A stretch of 64,000 bases of DNA from Candidatus Gastranaerophilales bacterium (GCA_944325515.1 CALVAO010000009.1:1-64000); one strand, 5' to 3'; positions 8,004 to 16,536 are shown, counted from the stretch's first letter. Notes: a model not told the origin generated them from the sequence alone. Numbers and translations: made by a program.

Positions 8004-8618
8004 CTACGACAGGTAATTTAATAAACCCAGCGGGTTTAAAAGGGCATATTTTGCTTCAATATTTTGTCTTCTGTTTCCCCATTTTGCAAAGGCAAAATCA
8101 ACACCGGATGACTTTGCACACTGCATATCATAAATACTGTCGCCGATATAAAGAGTTTCCTCTGGCTTTACTTTTGCAAGTTCCATATATTTTAGGAGAG
8201 GTTCGGGGTTCGGCTTATGCTTTTTAGTATCATCTGCACAGATAATAATTCCAAAATATTTGTTAAGTCCGAAATGCGTAACTTCTTCGTCAAATTCAGC
8301 TTTTGTTTTAGATGTTACTATTCCTAATTTATAATTAGGCGAAAGTTTTTGCAGCAAATCTTTTATATTGTCAAAAACACAAACAGAATTTTTGTAGCTA
8401 TTTAGATGTTTATTCCATAAATCAACTGTTTCAGTTATGTTTGCAATCCCAAGCTGCTTTATTGCCGCTTCGCCAGTAATACCTAGTACAAATTCTAATT
8501 CTTCAATTTTATAATTTTTATTTTGCACTTCTTTTAATGTGTCCTGCAGGGAATGTACAACGGCATATTCAGTATTAATCAAAGTTCCGTCAACATCAAA
8601 AACAATATGTTTATACAT
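8004..8618 (-). CDS. HAD family hydrolase (phosphoglycolate phosphatase-like)
   Basis: The 204-residue protein carries the four HAD motifs: FDVDGTL with the nucleophile Asp (residues 7-13), IVTSK (motif II Thr/Ser), the motif III lysine in KHKPNPEP, and IGDSIYD (motif IV). The cap position fits subfamily IA, like phosphoglycolate phosphatase Gph or PpaX. It probably removes phosphate from a small metabolite in the cytoplasm. Its start overlaps the end of the upstream acetyltransferase gene by eight bases, so the two are translated as a pair. Confidence 0.85.
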   Translation of the reverse strand: MYKHIVFDVDGTLINTEYAVVHSLQDTLKEVQNKNYKIEELEFVLGITGEAAIKQLGIANITETVDLWNKHLNSYKNSVCVFDNIKDLLQKLSPNYKLGIVTSKTKAEFDEEVTHFGLNKYFGIIICADDTKKHKPNPEPLLKYMELAKVKPEETLYIGDSIYDMQCAKSSGVDFAFAKWGNRRQNIEAKYALLNPLGLLNYLS

Positions 8619-9231
8619 TATCTCTCCTTATATCATCAAAGTATTTAATTACTTTGCAGGGATTTCCGACTGCAATACAGTTATCAGGAATTGATTTATT
8701 TACCACGCTTCCTGCACCGACTATACTGTTTTTACCGATAGTTACACCGGGCAGAATTATTACACCGCCGCCAATCCATGCCCCGTCTTTTATCTCTACA
8801 GGGTCAGCACAGGTGTTATAATAAATTGGATCATCTTCCGCTCTTTCAATAATATAGCGTTCTTCCGGCAAAACCGGATGATATGCAGTATAAATTTGAA
8901 TATTTGGTGCAAACATAATACAGTTTCCGATAATAATTTTTTCATTATCAATAAATGTACAATTAGGTCCTATTATAACATCCTTACCTATAAAAATATT
9001 TTTTCCGTATTCACAGTGAAATTTTTCATCAATTACAACATTTGATCCTATTGAACCAAATAATTGTTCAAGGATTTGACGTTTTTGACGCTCATCGTTA
9101 AAAACCAATGAATCGTACTTTCTCATCAAAGCTCTTGCGTTTTCTCTCATTTTGCACAATTCTACAGAATTCGTATCTATATATTTATATTTTTTTTTTG
9201 CATATATTACTCCTAACAAGAAATATAACAT
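8611..9231 (-). CDS. Sugar O-acetyltransferase, hexapeptide-repeat family (Maa/LacA-like)
   Basis: The protein has an N-terminal maltose-acetyltransferase helical domain (RENARALMRKY) and a left-handed beta-helix of hexapeptide repeats. It includes the catalytic His region TAYHPV and the GAGSVVNKSIPDN end typical of the family, which acetylates sugars using acetyl-CoA. The annotated ATG at 9231 lacks a good ribosome site. The best site (TTAGGAG, complement of 9210-9216) precedes an ATG at 9203 that is out of frame because of a run of ten A (complement of 9190-9199). One more A would put it in frame and give an N terminus closer to the family. This is a slippage-prone start or a sequencing error. 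It overlaps the HAD gene. Confidence 0.8.
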   Translation of the reverse strand: MLYFLLGVIYAKKKYKYIDTNSVELCKMRENARALMRKYDSLVFNDERQKRQILEQLFGSIGSNVVIDEKFHCEYGKNIFIGKDVIIGPNCTFIDNEKIIIGNCIMFAPNIQIYTAYHPVLPEERYIIERAEDDPIYYNTCADPVEIKDGAWIGGGVIILPGVTIGKNSIVGAGSVVNKSIPDNCIAVGNPCKVIKYFDDIRRDNV

Positions 9232-9354
9232 AAATATTTTATTATTAGAAACTGTAAAATTTTTAAAAATCGCATCTATTATATTGATTATTCTTGGAAC
9301 AATTGGTTTAAGAGTTGCTAACTAACAATTGATACAAAACCAAAACAAAGTTAA

Positions 9355-9421
9355 TAGGTTGTGGTAAATTTTAATTTACCGCAACAAAAATGTTTCTGTA
9401 ATCAAAGATTACCAAAACCTA
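9355..9421. repeat. Palindromic repeat family, short copy
   Basis: The segment has inverted ends TAGGTT-x-TGGTAA and internal GGTAATC/GATTACC-type arms. Its right half, read on the complement, closely matches the start of the element at 58027-58149, including GAAACATTTTT. The central part of the longer copy is missing. It looks like a small non-coding, MITE-like palindromic repeat between the acetyltransferase and the HxlR gene. Confidence 0.6.
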
Positions 9422-9427
9422 CTAATA

Positions 9428-9754
9428 TTAAGAACATTCCTCTTTGTATTTTAATCCCCATTCTTCCATTGACTTTAATACAGATTTTAAACTTAAGCCT
9501 GTTTCTGTTAACGAATATTCAACTTTTGGAGGTACTTGTGCATATACTTTTCTTTTAATTAATCCGTCATTTTCCATAGACCTTAAATTTGCAGTCAATA
9601 CTTTTTGGGAAACATTCCCGACAGATTTTCTTAACTCTCCGAATCTTTTTGTACCATTTAATAAATCTCTTATTATTAACACTTTCCAGCGGTCTGAAAT
9701 TAAAGAAAGTGTCACCTCTACCGGGCATTTGGGTAATTCGTTTTTGTTTTTCAT
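9428..9754 (-). CDS. HxlR family winged-helix transcriptional regulator
   Basis: The 108-residue protein has the HxlR family pattern: CPVEVTLSLISDRWKVLIIRDL at residues 10-31, RFGELRKSVGNVSQKVLT (recognition region), then the wing with VEYSLTETG. The conserved Cys near residue 10 is often the redox or aldehyde sensor in this family. It probably represses or activates the divergent cupin gene from the shared 80-base intergenic region. The ligand is unknown. Confidence 0.88.
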   Translation of the reverse strand: MKNKNELPKCPVEVTLSLISDRWKVLIIRDLLNGTKRFGELRKSVGNVSQKVLTANLRSMENDGLIKRKVYAQVPPKVEYSLTETGLSLKSVLKSMEEWGLKYKEECS

Positions 9755-9789
9755 ATAAAATCCTTTATTTAAACAATAGTTTCAAAAAG

Positions 9790-9845
9790 GTAACTATAGA
9801 ACATTAAAGTGCTTACTTTACATAAGTTACTTACATGCTTATTAT
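9790..9845 (+). promoter_or_regulatory. Cupin promoter and candidate HxlR operator
   Basis: TTTACA (9817-9822), 17 bases and TATTAT (9840-9845) form a promoter for the cupin gene. Repeated CTTACTTTACA and AGTTACTTACA half-sites overlap it, resembling the GTAACTTAC-type boxes of other HxlR regulators. The operator assignment rests on position and similarity of the half-sites. Confidence 0.5.
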
Positions 9846-9891
9846 ATCCATGTTAGTAAAAGTGTCAATACAAATTAAAAGGAGAACATAT

Positions 9892-10266
9892 ATGACAAAT
9901 TTTAGAATTTTAAAAATTGGAAAGTTAGATGAAGTTAGTAAAAACTATGAAAACGGTAAAGTATTTTTACACGATTTATTAGATTTAACAAGTTGCGAAA
10001 TCTCAGTAAACTCTATGAGTGCCGGTGTAAAACTTCCATTTAATCATAAACACAAGCAAAATGAAGAAATTTATATTTTCTTAAAAGGAAATGGTTCAAT
10101 GATTCTTGATAACGAAATAATAGACGTAAAAGAAGGAGATTGTATAAAAGTCTTGCCACAGGCTGTCAGAACAATGGAAGCAAAAAACGATTTGCAATAT
10201 ATTTGTATTCAAGCAAAAACTAATTCACTTGAACAATTTGGATTAGGTGATGCCGAACTTTGTTAA
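9892..10266 (+). CDS. Cupin-domain protein
   Basis: The 124-residue protein is a single-domain cupin. Motif 1 is PFNHKHKQNEEIYIFLKGNG, with two His and a Glu for metal binding. Motif 2 (EGDCIKVLPQAVRTMEA) has lost the usual second-half His. Small cupins of this type act as sugar-binding or oxygenase-like enzymes or as sensors. The start at 9892 is chosen because AAAAGGAG lies directly upstream; a longer frame from 9835 has no such site. It is divergent from the HxlR regulator and probably controlled by it. Confidence 0.8.
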   Translation: MTNFRILKIGKLDEVSKNYENGKVFLHDLLDLTSCEISVNSMSAGVKLPFNHKHKQNEEIYIFLKGNGSMILDNEIIDVKEGDCIKVLPQAVRTMEAKNDLQYICIQAKTNSLEQFGLGDAELC

Positions 10267-10313
10267 AATTTTAGTTCAAAAATATGTGAACAATCTAGCC
10301 AATTATAGTAAAT

Positions 10314-10619
10314 TTAGGCAACTTTTAGCGTTAAACCCAATTCTTTAAGGATTTTTGCTAATGTTGTAATTTTGGGTTCTTTTTTTCCATTTATGATATT
10401 GTATAAACTTGTTCGGCTTAAATCGATTTTTTCAGCAAAACCTTGCATAGAATCTTTTGATTTTATAACAAGTTCTAATGCTCGATAAAATACATTAAAG
10501 TTTCCGTCTTCTATGTATTGTTCAAAAGCATAGCTCAAGTATTCTTTCAAGTCTTCTTGAGTGTCAAATACTTGAACAAAAGCATCATCCATAGATATTG
10601 AATTTTTATATTTTGTCAT
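10314..10619 (-). CDS. Antitoxin, HigA-like helix-turn-helix (toxin-antitoxin pair 1)
   Basis: The 101-residue protein matches the putative addiction-module antidote family: an N-terminal stretch (YLSYAFEQYIEDGNFNVFYRALELV) and a C-terminal Cro/XRE helix-turn-helix (GFAEKIDLSRTSLYNIINGKKEPKITTLAKIL). It would bind and neutralise the toxin encoded immediately upstream and repress their promoter. It overlaps the toxin gene by 14 bases, in the toxin-first order. A homologous pair is present at 61123-61811. Confidence 0.88.
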   Translation of the reverse strand: MTKYKNSISMDDAFVQVFDTQEDLKEYLSYAFEQYIEDGNFNVFYRALELVIKSKDSMQGFAEKIDLSRTSLYNIINGKKEPKITTLAKILKELGLTLKVA

Positions 10620-10935
10620 TATTTTGTCTCCATATTGTTAAATATTCTTTAGCTTTTAAGATATCATTGCTTTGTAATTTTTTATCTCCGGCATTTAAAA
10701 GCAGAACTACTATGTTATTTATTTCTGTATAATAAATCCTGTATCCGCTACCAAAATTAAAACGCAATTCAGATAATTCATTATCTATCTTTTTATAATC
10801 TCCAAAATTATCATCCTGTTCAATTCTGGTCAACCGGTCTTGAATCCTTGTTCTAAAAGGTTTATCAAGAGTTTTTAACCATTCAAGAATAGGAATTTTA
10901 TTATTTGTGTGCCGATAAAATAGAATTTCTTTCAT
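10606..10935 (-). CDS. RelE/HigB-type toxin (addiction-module killer protein, pair 1)
   Basis: The 109-residue protein belongs to the phage-derived Gp49/HigB-like branch of the RelE fold. Conserved features are the WLKTLDKPFRTRI helix, LRFNFGSGYRIYYTE with the catalytic-type Arg and Tyr, VLLLNAGDKK and the C-terminal helix with Asp-Ile-x-Lys-Ala. Such toxins cleave mRNA on the ribosome. It is the first gene of a two-gene operon with its own promoter and palindromic operator upstream. Confidence 0.88.
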   Translation of the reverse strand: MKEILFYRHTNNKIPILEWLKTLDKPFRTRIQDRLTRIEQDDNFGDYKKIDNELSELRFNFGSGYRIYYTEINNIVVLLLNAGDKKLQSNDILKAKEYLTIWRQNNDKI

Positions 10936-10941
10936 AATTAC

Positions 10942-10970
10942 ATTGTAAACTAAAGTTTACACCAAATCAA
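10942..10970 (-). promoter_or_regulatory. Promoter and palindromic operator of toxin-antitoxin pair 1
   Basis: On the complement, TTGATT (10965-10970), a 17-base spacer and TACAAT (10942-10947) form the promoter. The perfect palindrome TGTAAAC-TAAA-GTTTACA (10944-10961) fills most of the spacer and overlaps the -10, the classic place for autorepression by the antitoxin. Confidence 0.75.
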
Positions 10971-11017
10971 GTGTCATTAGGTATATTGATAAAATAGCTA
11001 TCAATAGAGGGAGTGAC

Positions 11018-11035
11018 CGCATGTCGCGAGTTCGA
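11018..11035 (+). repeat. tRNA-Asp fragment (T-arm), plus orientation
   Basis: CGCATG followed by TCGCGAGTTCGA matches the variable/T-arm region of the nearby tRNA-Asp with three bases deleted, in the opposite orientation. It is too short and incomplete to be a tRNA and is read as a relic. Confidence 0.6.
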
Positions 11036-11050
11036 AGAAAAATAACAAAA

Positions 11051-11076
11051 AATCCACCCTTGAGGTGGATTTTTTA
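11051..11076 (-). terminator. Intrinsic terminator downstream of tRNA-Asp
   Basis: AATCCACC (11051-11058) pairs with GGTGGATT (11064-11071) around a short loop, with A/T runs on both sides, so it can work in either direction. It sits about ten bases past the 3' end of tRNA-Asp. Confidence 0.8.
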
Positions 11077-11080
11077 ATAA

Positions 11081-11158
11081 TGGCGGGAACGACGAGGCTC
11101 GAACTCGCGACCTCATGCGTGACAGGCATGCGCTCTAACCAAACTGAGCTACGCTCCC
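11081..11158 (-). tRNA. tRNA-Asp(GUC)
   Basis: The complement gives a complete class I tRNA starting GGGAGCG with an encoded CCA (11081-11083). The D-arm is AGCTCAGTTTGGTTAGAGC, the anticodon loop CTGTCAC contains GTC, and the T-arm is GCGAGTTCGAGCC. Anticodon GUC identifies aspartate. Partial copies of this tRNA flank it on both sides. Confidence 0.95.
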
Positions 11159-11191
11159 ATATTTAATTTTCAATTTGTTTTTTAGAAGCCT

Positions 11192-11281
11192 GTAGCTCAG
11201 TTTGGTTCGGAATCTTGAACGGCTTCCCGACGGGGCTTATCCCCTCTGGTCGCCTTGTGAGCTACGCTCCCATATTTAATT
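11192..11281. repeat. tRNA-Asp fragments upstream of the intact gene
   Basis: Sixteen bases at 11192-11207 (GTAGCTCAGTTTGGTT) are an exact inverted copy of the tRNA D-arm region at 11137-11152. Twenty-four bases at 11258-11281 are an exact direct copy of the tRNA 5' end with its upstream flank (11145-11168). The sequence between them has small hairpins such as GGGG-CTTA-TCCCC. The arrangement suggests rearrangement scars rather than a second gene. Confidence 0.7.
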
Positions 11282-11398
11282 GTCAACTTTGCGTGCTCTG
11301 ATATGAGCTACATTTTCTATATTACTTGCTGATTTTTTTTTTGCAAGTACTTCTTTTTATTATTTGTGATATTATTCCTATATATGAGGTATTAATTT

Positions 11399-12193
11399 AT
11401 GATTGAAAATTGGAAAATTCCCCTGCTTATGACAGTTTTAGCCGGTTTTGCAACAGTTATAGGCGGTTTTATTACTTTTTTAGTAAAGAAAAATAACTTG
11501 AAAGTTTTATCTCTGGGATTAGGTTTTTCTGCCGGAGTTATGATATTTGTTTCATTTACAGAAATTCTATCTACGGCGGAAGGACTTTTAAAAGAATATT
11601 ATCCCGTTGATTATCACTGGATTATGTTTGGCGGGTTTATTGCCGGAGTAATTATTTCTAAGCTTATTGATACATTTCTTCCTGACCACGTCGAGGGAGA
11701 TTTGATTGAAGGTTCGGATGAGCCTAAAAGAGCGCATAGAATTAAACGAGCCGGTCTATTAACTGCAATAGCAATTGCTGTCCATAATTTTCCGGAAGGT
11801 CTGGGGACATTTCTTGTTTCATCACAGGATATTGCAATCGGGATTACTGTCGCTCTTGCAATTGCACTGCATAATATTCCGGAAGGAATTGCGGTTGCTC
11901 TTCCAATATATCACGCAACAGGCAAAAAGCGGATGGCTATATGGTATTCTTTCTGGACAGGGATGACTGAACCTATTGGAGCTTTAATCGGCTTAGGGCT
12001 TTTGCACTGGTTCCTGCCGCAAGTCTTTGTGGGATTTTTTATGGCTGCAGTTGTCGGAATTATGATTTACATTTCTTTTGATACACTGCTTCCGCTTTCT
12101 CACGAATACGGGGACTGGCATTATGCAATAACGGGAGTTATGTCCGGTATAATCGTTATATGGGCAAGCTTGTTGCTGCTTAACGGATATTAA
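11399..12193 (+). CDS. zupT: ZIP family zinc/divalent metal transporter ZupT
   Basis: The 264-residue membrane protein has about eight hydrophobic helices and the two signature metal-site helices of the ZIP family, HNFPEG (near residue 129) and HNIPEG (near residue 158), the latter in a conserved [16 protein letters not shown] block. ZupT imports zinc and other divalent cations across the cytoplasmic membrane. The loop after the third helix is acidic rather than His-rich. Length is typical for bacterial ZupT (250-270). A GAGG ribosome site lies before ATG 11399. Confidence 0.92.
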   Translation: MIENWKIPLLMTVLAGFATVIGGFITFLVKKNNLKVLSLGLGFSAGVMIFVSFTEILSTAEGLLKEYYPVDYHWIMFGGFIAGVIISKLIDTFLPDHVEGDLIEGSDEPKRAHRIKRAGLLTAIAIAVHNFPEGLGTFLVSSQDIAIGITVALAIALHNIPEGIAVALPIYHATGKKRMAIWYSFWTGMTEPIGALIGLGLLHWFLPQVFVGFFMAAVVGIMIYISFDTLLPLSHEYGDWHYAITGVMSGIIVIWASLLLLNGY

Positions 12194-12252
12194 TCGCAGA
12201 AAAATCTTTTTTACTGTATAATTTAATAAAAAGAAAGGAAAGGAAGCTTTTT

Positions 12253-13935
12253 ATGACAAATCTATCACCATTACAAATCGAAAGATTGAAATACCAGCCA
12301 AAATTACCTTATTCTCTGGCAAACGGTATTAATCATCTTATAGCACAGGAAGGTTCTGCTACAGAAGCTGTTGCAGATAAAGAAGAAATTAAAAATTTAT
12401 TTAAAAATACTTATGGCAAACCAACTGTAACATTCCAGACTTCAACAGAATCAGTTGCAAGCCCTCAGAGAAATGTTGGCGTTATTTTATCAGGCGGTCA
12501 GGCTCCTGGCGGACACAATGTTATTGCAGGATTATATGATGCTCTAAAACAGGCAAACCCTAATAATAATTTATACGGTTTCTTAGGCGGTCCTGCAGGT
12601 ATCATAGACGGAAAGTATGTAGAATTTAATGACGATTTTATCAATGACTATAGAAACACAGGCGGATTTGATATTATAGGTTCCGGCAGAACCAAACTTG
12701 AAACAGAAGACCAGTTTCAGAATGCTTTGGAAGTTTGCAAAAAATTAAATATTTCTGCTGTTGTAATAATAGGCGGCGACGATTCTAATACAAACGCAGC
12801 ACTTCTTGCAGAATGGTTTGTTAAAAATAATGCAGGAATTCAAGTTATCGGCTGCCCGAAAACTATTGACGGCGATTTAAAGAACGAACAAATCGAAATC
12901 TCATTCGGATTTGATACTGCAACAAAAACTTATGCGGAACTTATCGGAAACATTGAACGTGATGCAAATTCCGCTAAGAAATACTGGCACTTTGTTAAGA
13001 TTATGGGAAGAAGCGCTTCTCACGTAGCATTAGAAGCAGCTTTACAAACACAGCCAAACATTACTTTGATTTCAGAAGAAGTTGAAACAAAGAAAATGTC
13101 ACTTGCTTCAATCATTGATTATATGGTTGACATTATTGTAAAACGTGCTGATATGGGTAAGAATTTCGGTATTGCGGTTGTTCCGGAAGGATTAATCGAA
13201 TTTATACCGGAAATGAAATCAATGATTGCCAACTTAAATGATATTATGGCAGAACTTGAAAATGATACTGATTTTGTAAACGCTTCAACAATCAGAGAAA
13301 AATTTGCTATTGTAGAAAATAGACTTTCTGATGACAATGCAAAAGTTTACAATTCACTTCCTGCGCTTATCAAGGGTCAATTACTCGCAGACCGTGACCC
13401 GCACGGCAATGTTCAGGTATCTAAGATTGAGACTGAAAAGCTTTTAATCGAAATGATTTCTCAAAAACTTGAAGAAATGAAATTAGAAGGAAGCTATATA
13501 GGCAAATTCAACGCACAGGCTCACTTCTTCGGATACGAAGGACGCTGCGCATTCCCGTCAAACTTTGACGCTGATTACTGCTACTCTTTAGGCTACAATG
13601 CTTTTGCATTGATTAACTTCGGTTTGACCGGATATCTTTCATCAGTAAGAAATCTTACGGAACCTGCTAATGATTGGATTGCAGGCGGTGTTCCATTAAC
13701 AATGATGATGAATATGGAAAGACGCCATGGTGAAATGAAACCTGTTATTAAAAAAGCTCTGGTAGAACTCGATGGACCTGTATTTAAGAAGCTTGAAAAG
13801 AATAGAGAAGACTGGGCTTTGAATGACAGATATTTATTCCCTGGTGCAATTCAGTACTTCGGACCATCTTCAGTCTGTGATATTACAACTGTAACACTAC
13901 AGCTGGAAAGCGAAGCTAAATTAGCCAGAGTATAA
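12253..13935 (+). CDS. pfp: Pyrophosphate-dependent 6-phosphofructokinase (PFP)
   Basis: The 560-residue protein is the long, PPi-using form of phosphofructokinase. It has [12 protein letters not shown], the GGDDSNTNA motif (the Asp in this loop excludes ATP and selects pyrophosphate), PKTIDGD with the catalytic Asp, and [12 protein letters not shown]. It interconverts fructose 6-phosphate and fructose 1,6-bisphosphate with PPi, reversibly, in cytoplasmic glycolysis. PPi-PFK is common in anaerobes that save ATP, which fits the fermentative adhE found later. A strong AAAGGAAAGGAAG ribosome site precedes the ATG and a strong terminator follows. Confidence 0.93.
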   Translation: MTNLSPLQIERLKYQPKLPYSLANGINHLIAQEGSATEAVADKEEIKNLFKNTYGKPTVTFQTSTESVASPQRNVGVILSGGQAPGGHNVIAGLYDALKQANPNNNLYGFLGGPAGIIDGKYVEFNDDFINDYRNTGGFDIIGSGRTKLETEDQFQNALEVCKKLNISAVVIIGGDDSNTNAALLAEWFVKNNAGIQVIGCPKTIDGDLKNEQIEISFGFDTATKTYAELIGNIERDANSAKKYWHFVKIMGRSASHVALEAALQTQPNITLISEEVETKKMSLASIIDYMVDIIVKRADMGKNFGIAVVPEGLIEFIPEMKSMIANLNDIMAELENDTDFVNASTIREKFAIVENRLSDDNAKVYNSLPALIKGQLLADRDPHGNVQVSKIETEKLLIEMISQKLEEMKLEGSYIGKFNAQAHFFGYEGRCAFPSNFDADYCYSLGYNAFALINFGLTGYLSSVRNLTEPANDWIAGGVPLTMMMNMERRHGEMKPVIKKALVELDGPVFKKLEKNREDWALNDRYLFPGAIQYFGPSSVCDITTVTLQLESEAKLARV

Positions 13936-13954
13936 GATATTTATCTAATAATAT

Positions 13955-13989
13955 ACAAAAGAGTTCTGATTTTATCAGAACTCTTTTGT
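13955..13989. terminator. Bidirectional intrinsic terminator
   Basis: ACAAAAGAGTTCTGA (13955-13969) pairs perfectly with TCAGAACTCTTTTGT (13975-13989) around TTTTA. It lies between the convergent pfp gene and the gene at 14007-14480 and can serve both. Confidence 0.9.
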
Positions 13990-14006
13990 ATTACGGCATC
14001 TTAAAA

Positions 14007-14480
14007 CTAAATTTTTTTCTGTTCTATTAGATTTATCAAAATGTCCCTAGCTTTTTGATAAATGTTTGCTGAAGATATCAACTCTTTAAGCTGAACAAGT
14101 TCTTCCTTAGACTTTGCCCTAAAAATTTTAGGTGCATATCTGTTATACTCTTTTTTTAGTGTTAAATTATATTGCAGAGTATCAAAGTTCATATCAACAC
14201 TTTTTGCAATTCTTTTCAGCCTGCCAAGAAGATTTTGCTTTTCTTGAAGCAGCCGGCGATAGTCATATCTATCCTGCGCCGAGTAATAGTACTTAAGATT
14301 TTGTTTTTGAACTTTTATATTACTTTCTAATGTATAAAGCTGCTGCAATAGTTCATTAAAATCTTTTTCAAACTCAGTAAAAACGTATTTTTGCGGATAA
14401 TCGACCTTCTTTTTGCCGGTGCCCTTGAATGTATGTACGTTTTTGGGACACGTTAATGTATTTAGTATTATAATATTCAT
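14007..14480 (-). CDS. Uncharacterised coiled-coil protein with N-terminal FKG motif
   Basis: The 157-residue protein is of no recognised family. Residues 18-20 are FKG (in HTFKGTGKKK). The rest is charged and predicted helical, with heptad-like stretches around residues 40-100 and no membrane segment or signal peptide. It is preceded by an rGCAA-type promoter-like module whose second box ends four bases before the ATG, and no ribosome site is visible, so translation may be leaderless. The N-terminal motif and the promoter type link it to the pentein protein, the 5'-nucleotidases and the proteins at 62630 and 63311. Confidence 0.7.
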   Translation of the reverse strand: MNIIILNTLTCPKNVHTFKGTGKKKVDYPQKYVFTEFEKDFNELLQQLYTLESNIKVQKQNLKYYYSAQDRYDYRRLLQEKQNLLGRLKRIAKSVDMNFDTLQYNLTLKKEYNRYAPKIFRAKSKEELVQLKELISSANIYQKARDILINLIEQKKI

Positions 14481-14484
14481 ATAC

Positions 14485-14514
14485 TTTATAAAACATGTAA
14501 AAATTTTTTTTGCG
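14485..14514 (-). promoter_or_regulatory. rGCAA-type promoter-like module, leaderless layout
   Basis: CGCAA (14510-14514, complement), 17 bases, TTTATAAA (14485-14492), then four bases and the ATG at 14480. A start site 6-7 bases after the TATAAA box would fall at the start codon. Confidence 0.6.
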
Positions 14515-14570
14515 GGTCTATTTGTAATATAATATTTCTACAATATTTTAAAATCTAAAAGGAGATTATT

Positions 14571-15407
14571 ATGCTAACAGGACCATTTTTAGACAGAAAT
14601 TGGATGGGAGAAAATAAGGATTACGCCAGCTCTGAGATTATAATGCTCGGGCTTCCCTTTGATGGGACTGTTTCATACCGTTCTGGTTCAAGGTTTGCAC
14701 CGGAACAAATCAGACTTGCAAGCTGGGGGTTAGAAGAATATTCTCCATATTTTGATAAGCACCTTGAAGACTGTAATTTTCATGATGCCGGAGACTTAGA
14801 GTTTCCTCTCGGAAATACAGTTAAATCCCTTGATTTAATTCAAAAAAATGTAGAAGAAATTTATAAAGACGGGAAAAAAGTTTTTGGCATAGGCGGCGAG
14901 CATCTTGTTACGTTACCGGAAATCAAAGCTATTTCACAATTTTATGACAATCTTGCAATTGTGCATTTTGATGCACACACCGATTTGAGGGAAGAATATT
15001 TGGGAGAAGCTCTTTCTCATTCGGCTGTAATAAGACATTGCGGGAATATTATAGGGTTTGAGAATATTAAACAAATCGGCATCCGCTCCGGCATGAAAGA
15101 AGAATTTGAGTTGATGAAACAATACAATACATTAATTGATAAACAAGAACAGCTTGATGTTTTCAAAAATAAAAATATTTTTGTAACAGTTGATTTAGAT
15201 GTCTTAGATACATCCATTATGCCAGGGACAGGAACTCCGGAAGCCGGCGGCTTAAGCTTTACTACACTTATTGACTGGTTTAAATATCTGTCGCAATTTA
15301 ATATTGTTGGCGCGGATGTTGTTGAACTAGCTCCGGACTATGATGCAAGCGGAGTTTCTACCGCAGTTGCAACAAAGGTTATCAGAGAACTTTTAATGAC
15401 TTTTTAA
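14571..15407 (+). CDS. speB: Agmatinase (ureohydrolase family)
   Basis: The 278-residue protein shows the manganese-binding motifs of the arginase/agmatinase family: GGEH (near residue 110), HFDAHTDL (near 132), and DLDVLDTSIMPGTGTPEAGG (near 208-227). The PGTGTPEAGG form is typical of agmatinases. It would hydrolyse agmatine to putrescine and urea. A good AAGGAG ribosome site precedes the ATG. Its last 15 bases overlap the 3' end of the convergent pentein-fold gene, which may act on a related guanidino substrate. Confidence 0.88.
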   Translation: MLTGPFLDRNWMGENKDYASSEIIMLGLPFDGTVSYRSGSRFAPEQIRLASWGLEEYSPYFDKHLEDCNFHDAGDLEFPLGNTVKSLDLIQKNVEEIYKDGKKVFGIGGEHLVTLPEIKAISQFYDNLAIVHFDAHTDLREEYLGEALSHSAVIRHCGNIIGFENIKQIGIRSGMKEEFELMKQYNTLIDKQEQLDVFKNKNIFVTVDLDVLDTSIMPGTGTPEAGGLSFTTLIDWFKYLSQFNIVGADVVELAPDYDASGVSTAVATKVIRELLMTF

Positions 15408-16535
15408 ATCCGCAGGGATTTCGTTACAAAGACAGTGTATTCCGCCCTCTTCGTCAGTAAGAAGCTCTGATATTTGATTACCGCCGATAAAATGAATATC
15501 ATCTTCCTTAATGTACGGTTTTAGAGCTTTCTTAAGCATTTTTTCAAAGTCAAAGTCAATTATTTCTGATATTTGAGGTGTAATATTCAATTCGTTATTC
15601 AAGTTTGATTTATTGGTTATAAAAACTAAAGAACCATCTTTTTTTTGATGAACAAGAGCATTCATATAATTCAGAGAATGAACTAAATCATCTCTTTCAG
15701 CTCCGGGAACCGTATAATATATACGTCCCGGAATTGGAACAGGTGTAAAACCTGCGTGCAGTATTTTTTGAGCAAGTTCTTTGTATTTAGGATTTTTGTT
15801 TGCGGTCGATTCTTTTTTAAATTCGTTTAATAATGAGGTCAAACCGCTTTTTACCTTTTCTAAGTGACAGAGTTCAACCTCTGAGCACTTATTGTTTTTT
15901 TTATATAGATTTAAGTTCTTTAATGCAGTTTGCAGCTCTTTTATTGTTGAATTATCATCTGCCACAAGAATTATTTTATTATTAAGGGGTCTTATAAACA
16001 GGTCTAAATGAAAATCTGCCTGTGGAATTACATGGACATCTGATACACCGTAAATTTTCTTTAAATTTTCTTTGCGGTAAGTTTCATCAGCACCAATAAA
16101 TAGTTCTTCTTTTCCACCGTTTTTTACAAAAAATAAATTTCCTCCGGCTGTGAATTCTTGTGGAAAAGAAACCTCACCTCCTGTTAATTTTGCAATTTTT
16201 TCCGCAATAATACGATCATCATGTGAAGTTGACGCAATTATTTTATTTTGCGGTGTTAAAACCGCACTGTCCTGCGCCCACTTTGTATATATTTCCTTAG
16301 TCTTATCTTGAATTCGCTTTCCTATTGCAGCAAGACTGCTGTAAATTCTTTTTGAACCATCAGTAAAATATACTTTAAAGCCGTTCTTCTTACCGATATT
16401 AGATATCTGAGATATTATTGTATAAGAGTCTGAATTTGATACGGTCATTAACACACCTTTTAAAGGTCTAGCATCATATCCTTTAAATGAACGGTTACTA
16501 TATATGTTTTGGTTTGAATTAATCCGCATATTCAT
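15393..16535 (-). CDS. Pentein-fold protein (agmatine/peptidyl-arginine deiminase-like) with N-terminal FKG motif
   Basis: A protein of about 380 residues with a pentein (guanidine-modifying) pattern. It has KWAQDSAV near residue 85 (W-x-x-D, usually WxRD, here with Gln for Arg), a GGNLFF block near 130, HLDLF near 170 (H-x-D) and a C-terminal GGIHCLC with the nucleophile-type Cys. Related enzymes hydrolyse arginine, agmatine or arginine side chains of proteins. Residues 17-19 are FKG and no signal peptide is visible. ATG 16535 is used here, with ATG 16529 as alternative; the frame is open to 16604 but that start lies upstream of the promoter-like module. It converges on and overlaps agmatinase. 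Confidence 0.7.
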   Translation of the reverse strand: MNMRINSNQNIYSNRSFKGYDARPLKGVLMTVSNSDSYTIISQISNIGKKNGFKVYFTDGSKRIYSSLAAIGKRIQDKTKEIYTKWAQDSAVLTPQNKIIASTSHDDRIIAEKIAKLTGGEVSFPQEFTAGGNLFFVKNGGKEELFIGADETYRKENLKKIYGVSDVHVIPQADFHLDLFIRPLNNKIILVADDNSTIKELQTALKNLNLYKKNNKCSEVELCHLEKVKSGLTSLLNEFKKESTANKNPKYKELAQKILHAGFTPVPIPGRIYYTVPGAERDDLVHSLNYMNALVHQKKDGSLVFITNKSNLNNELNITPQISEIIDFDFEKMLKKALKPYIKEDDIHFIGGNQISELLTDEEGGIHCLCNEIPADLKSH

Positions 16536-16536
16536 A

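Noticed and set aside
11192..11268. A second tRNA gene next to tRNA-Asp
   Set aside because: It has D-arm-like and 5'-end-like pieces in opposite orientations but no anticodon arm, T-arm or acceptor pairing.
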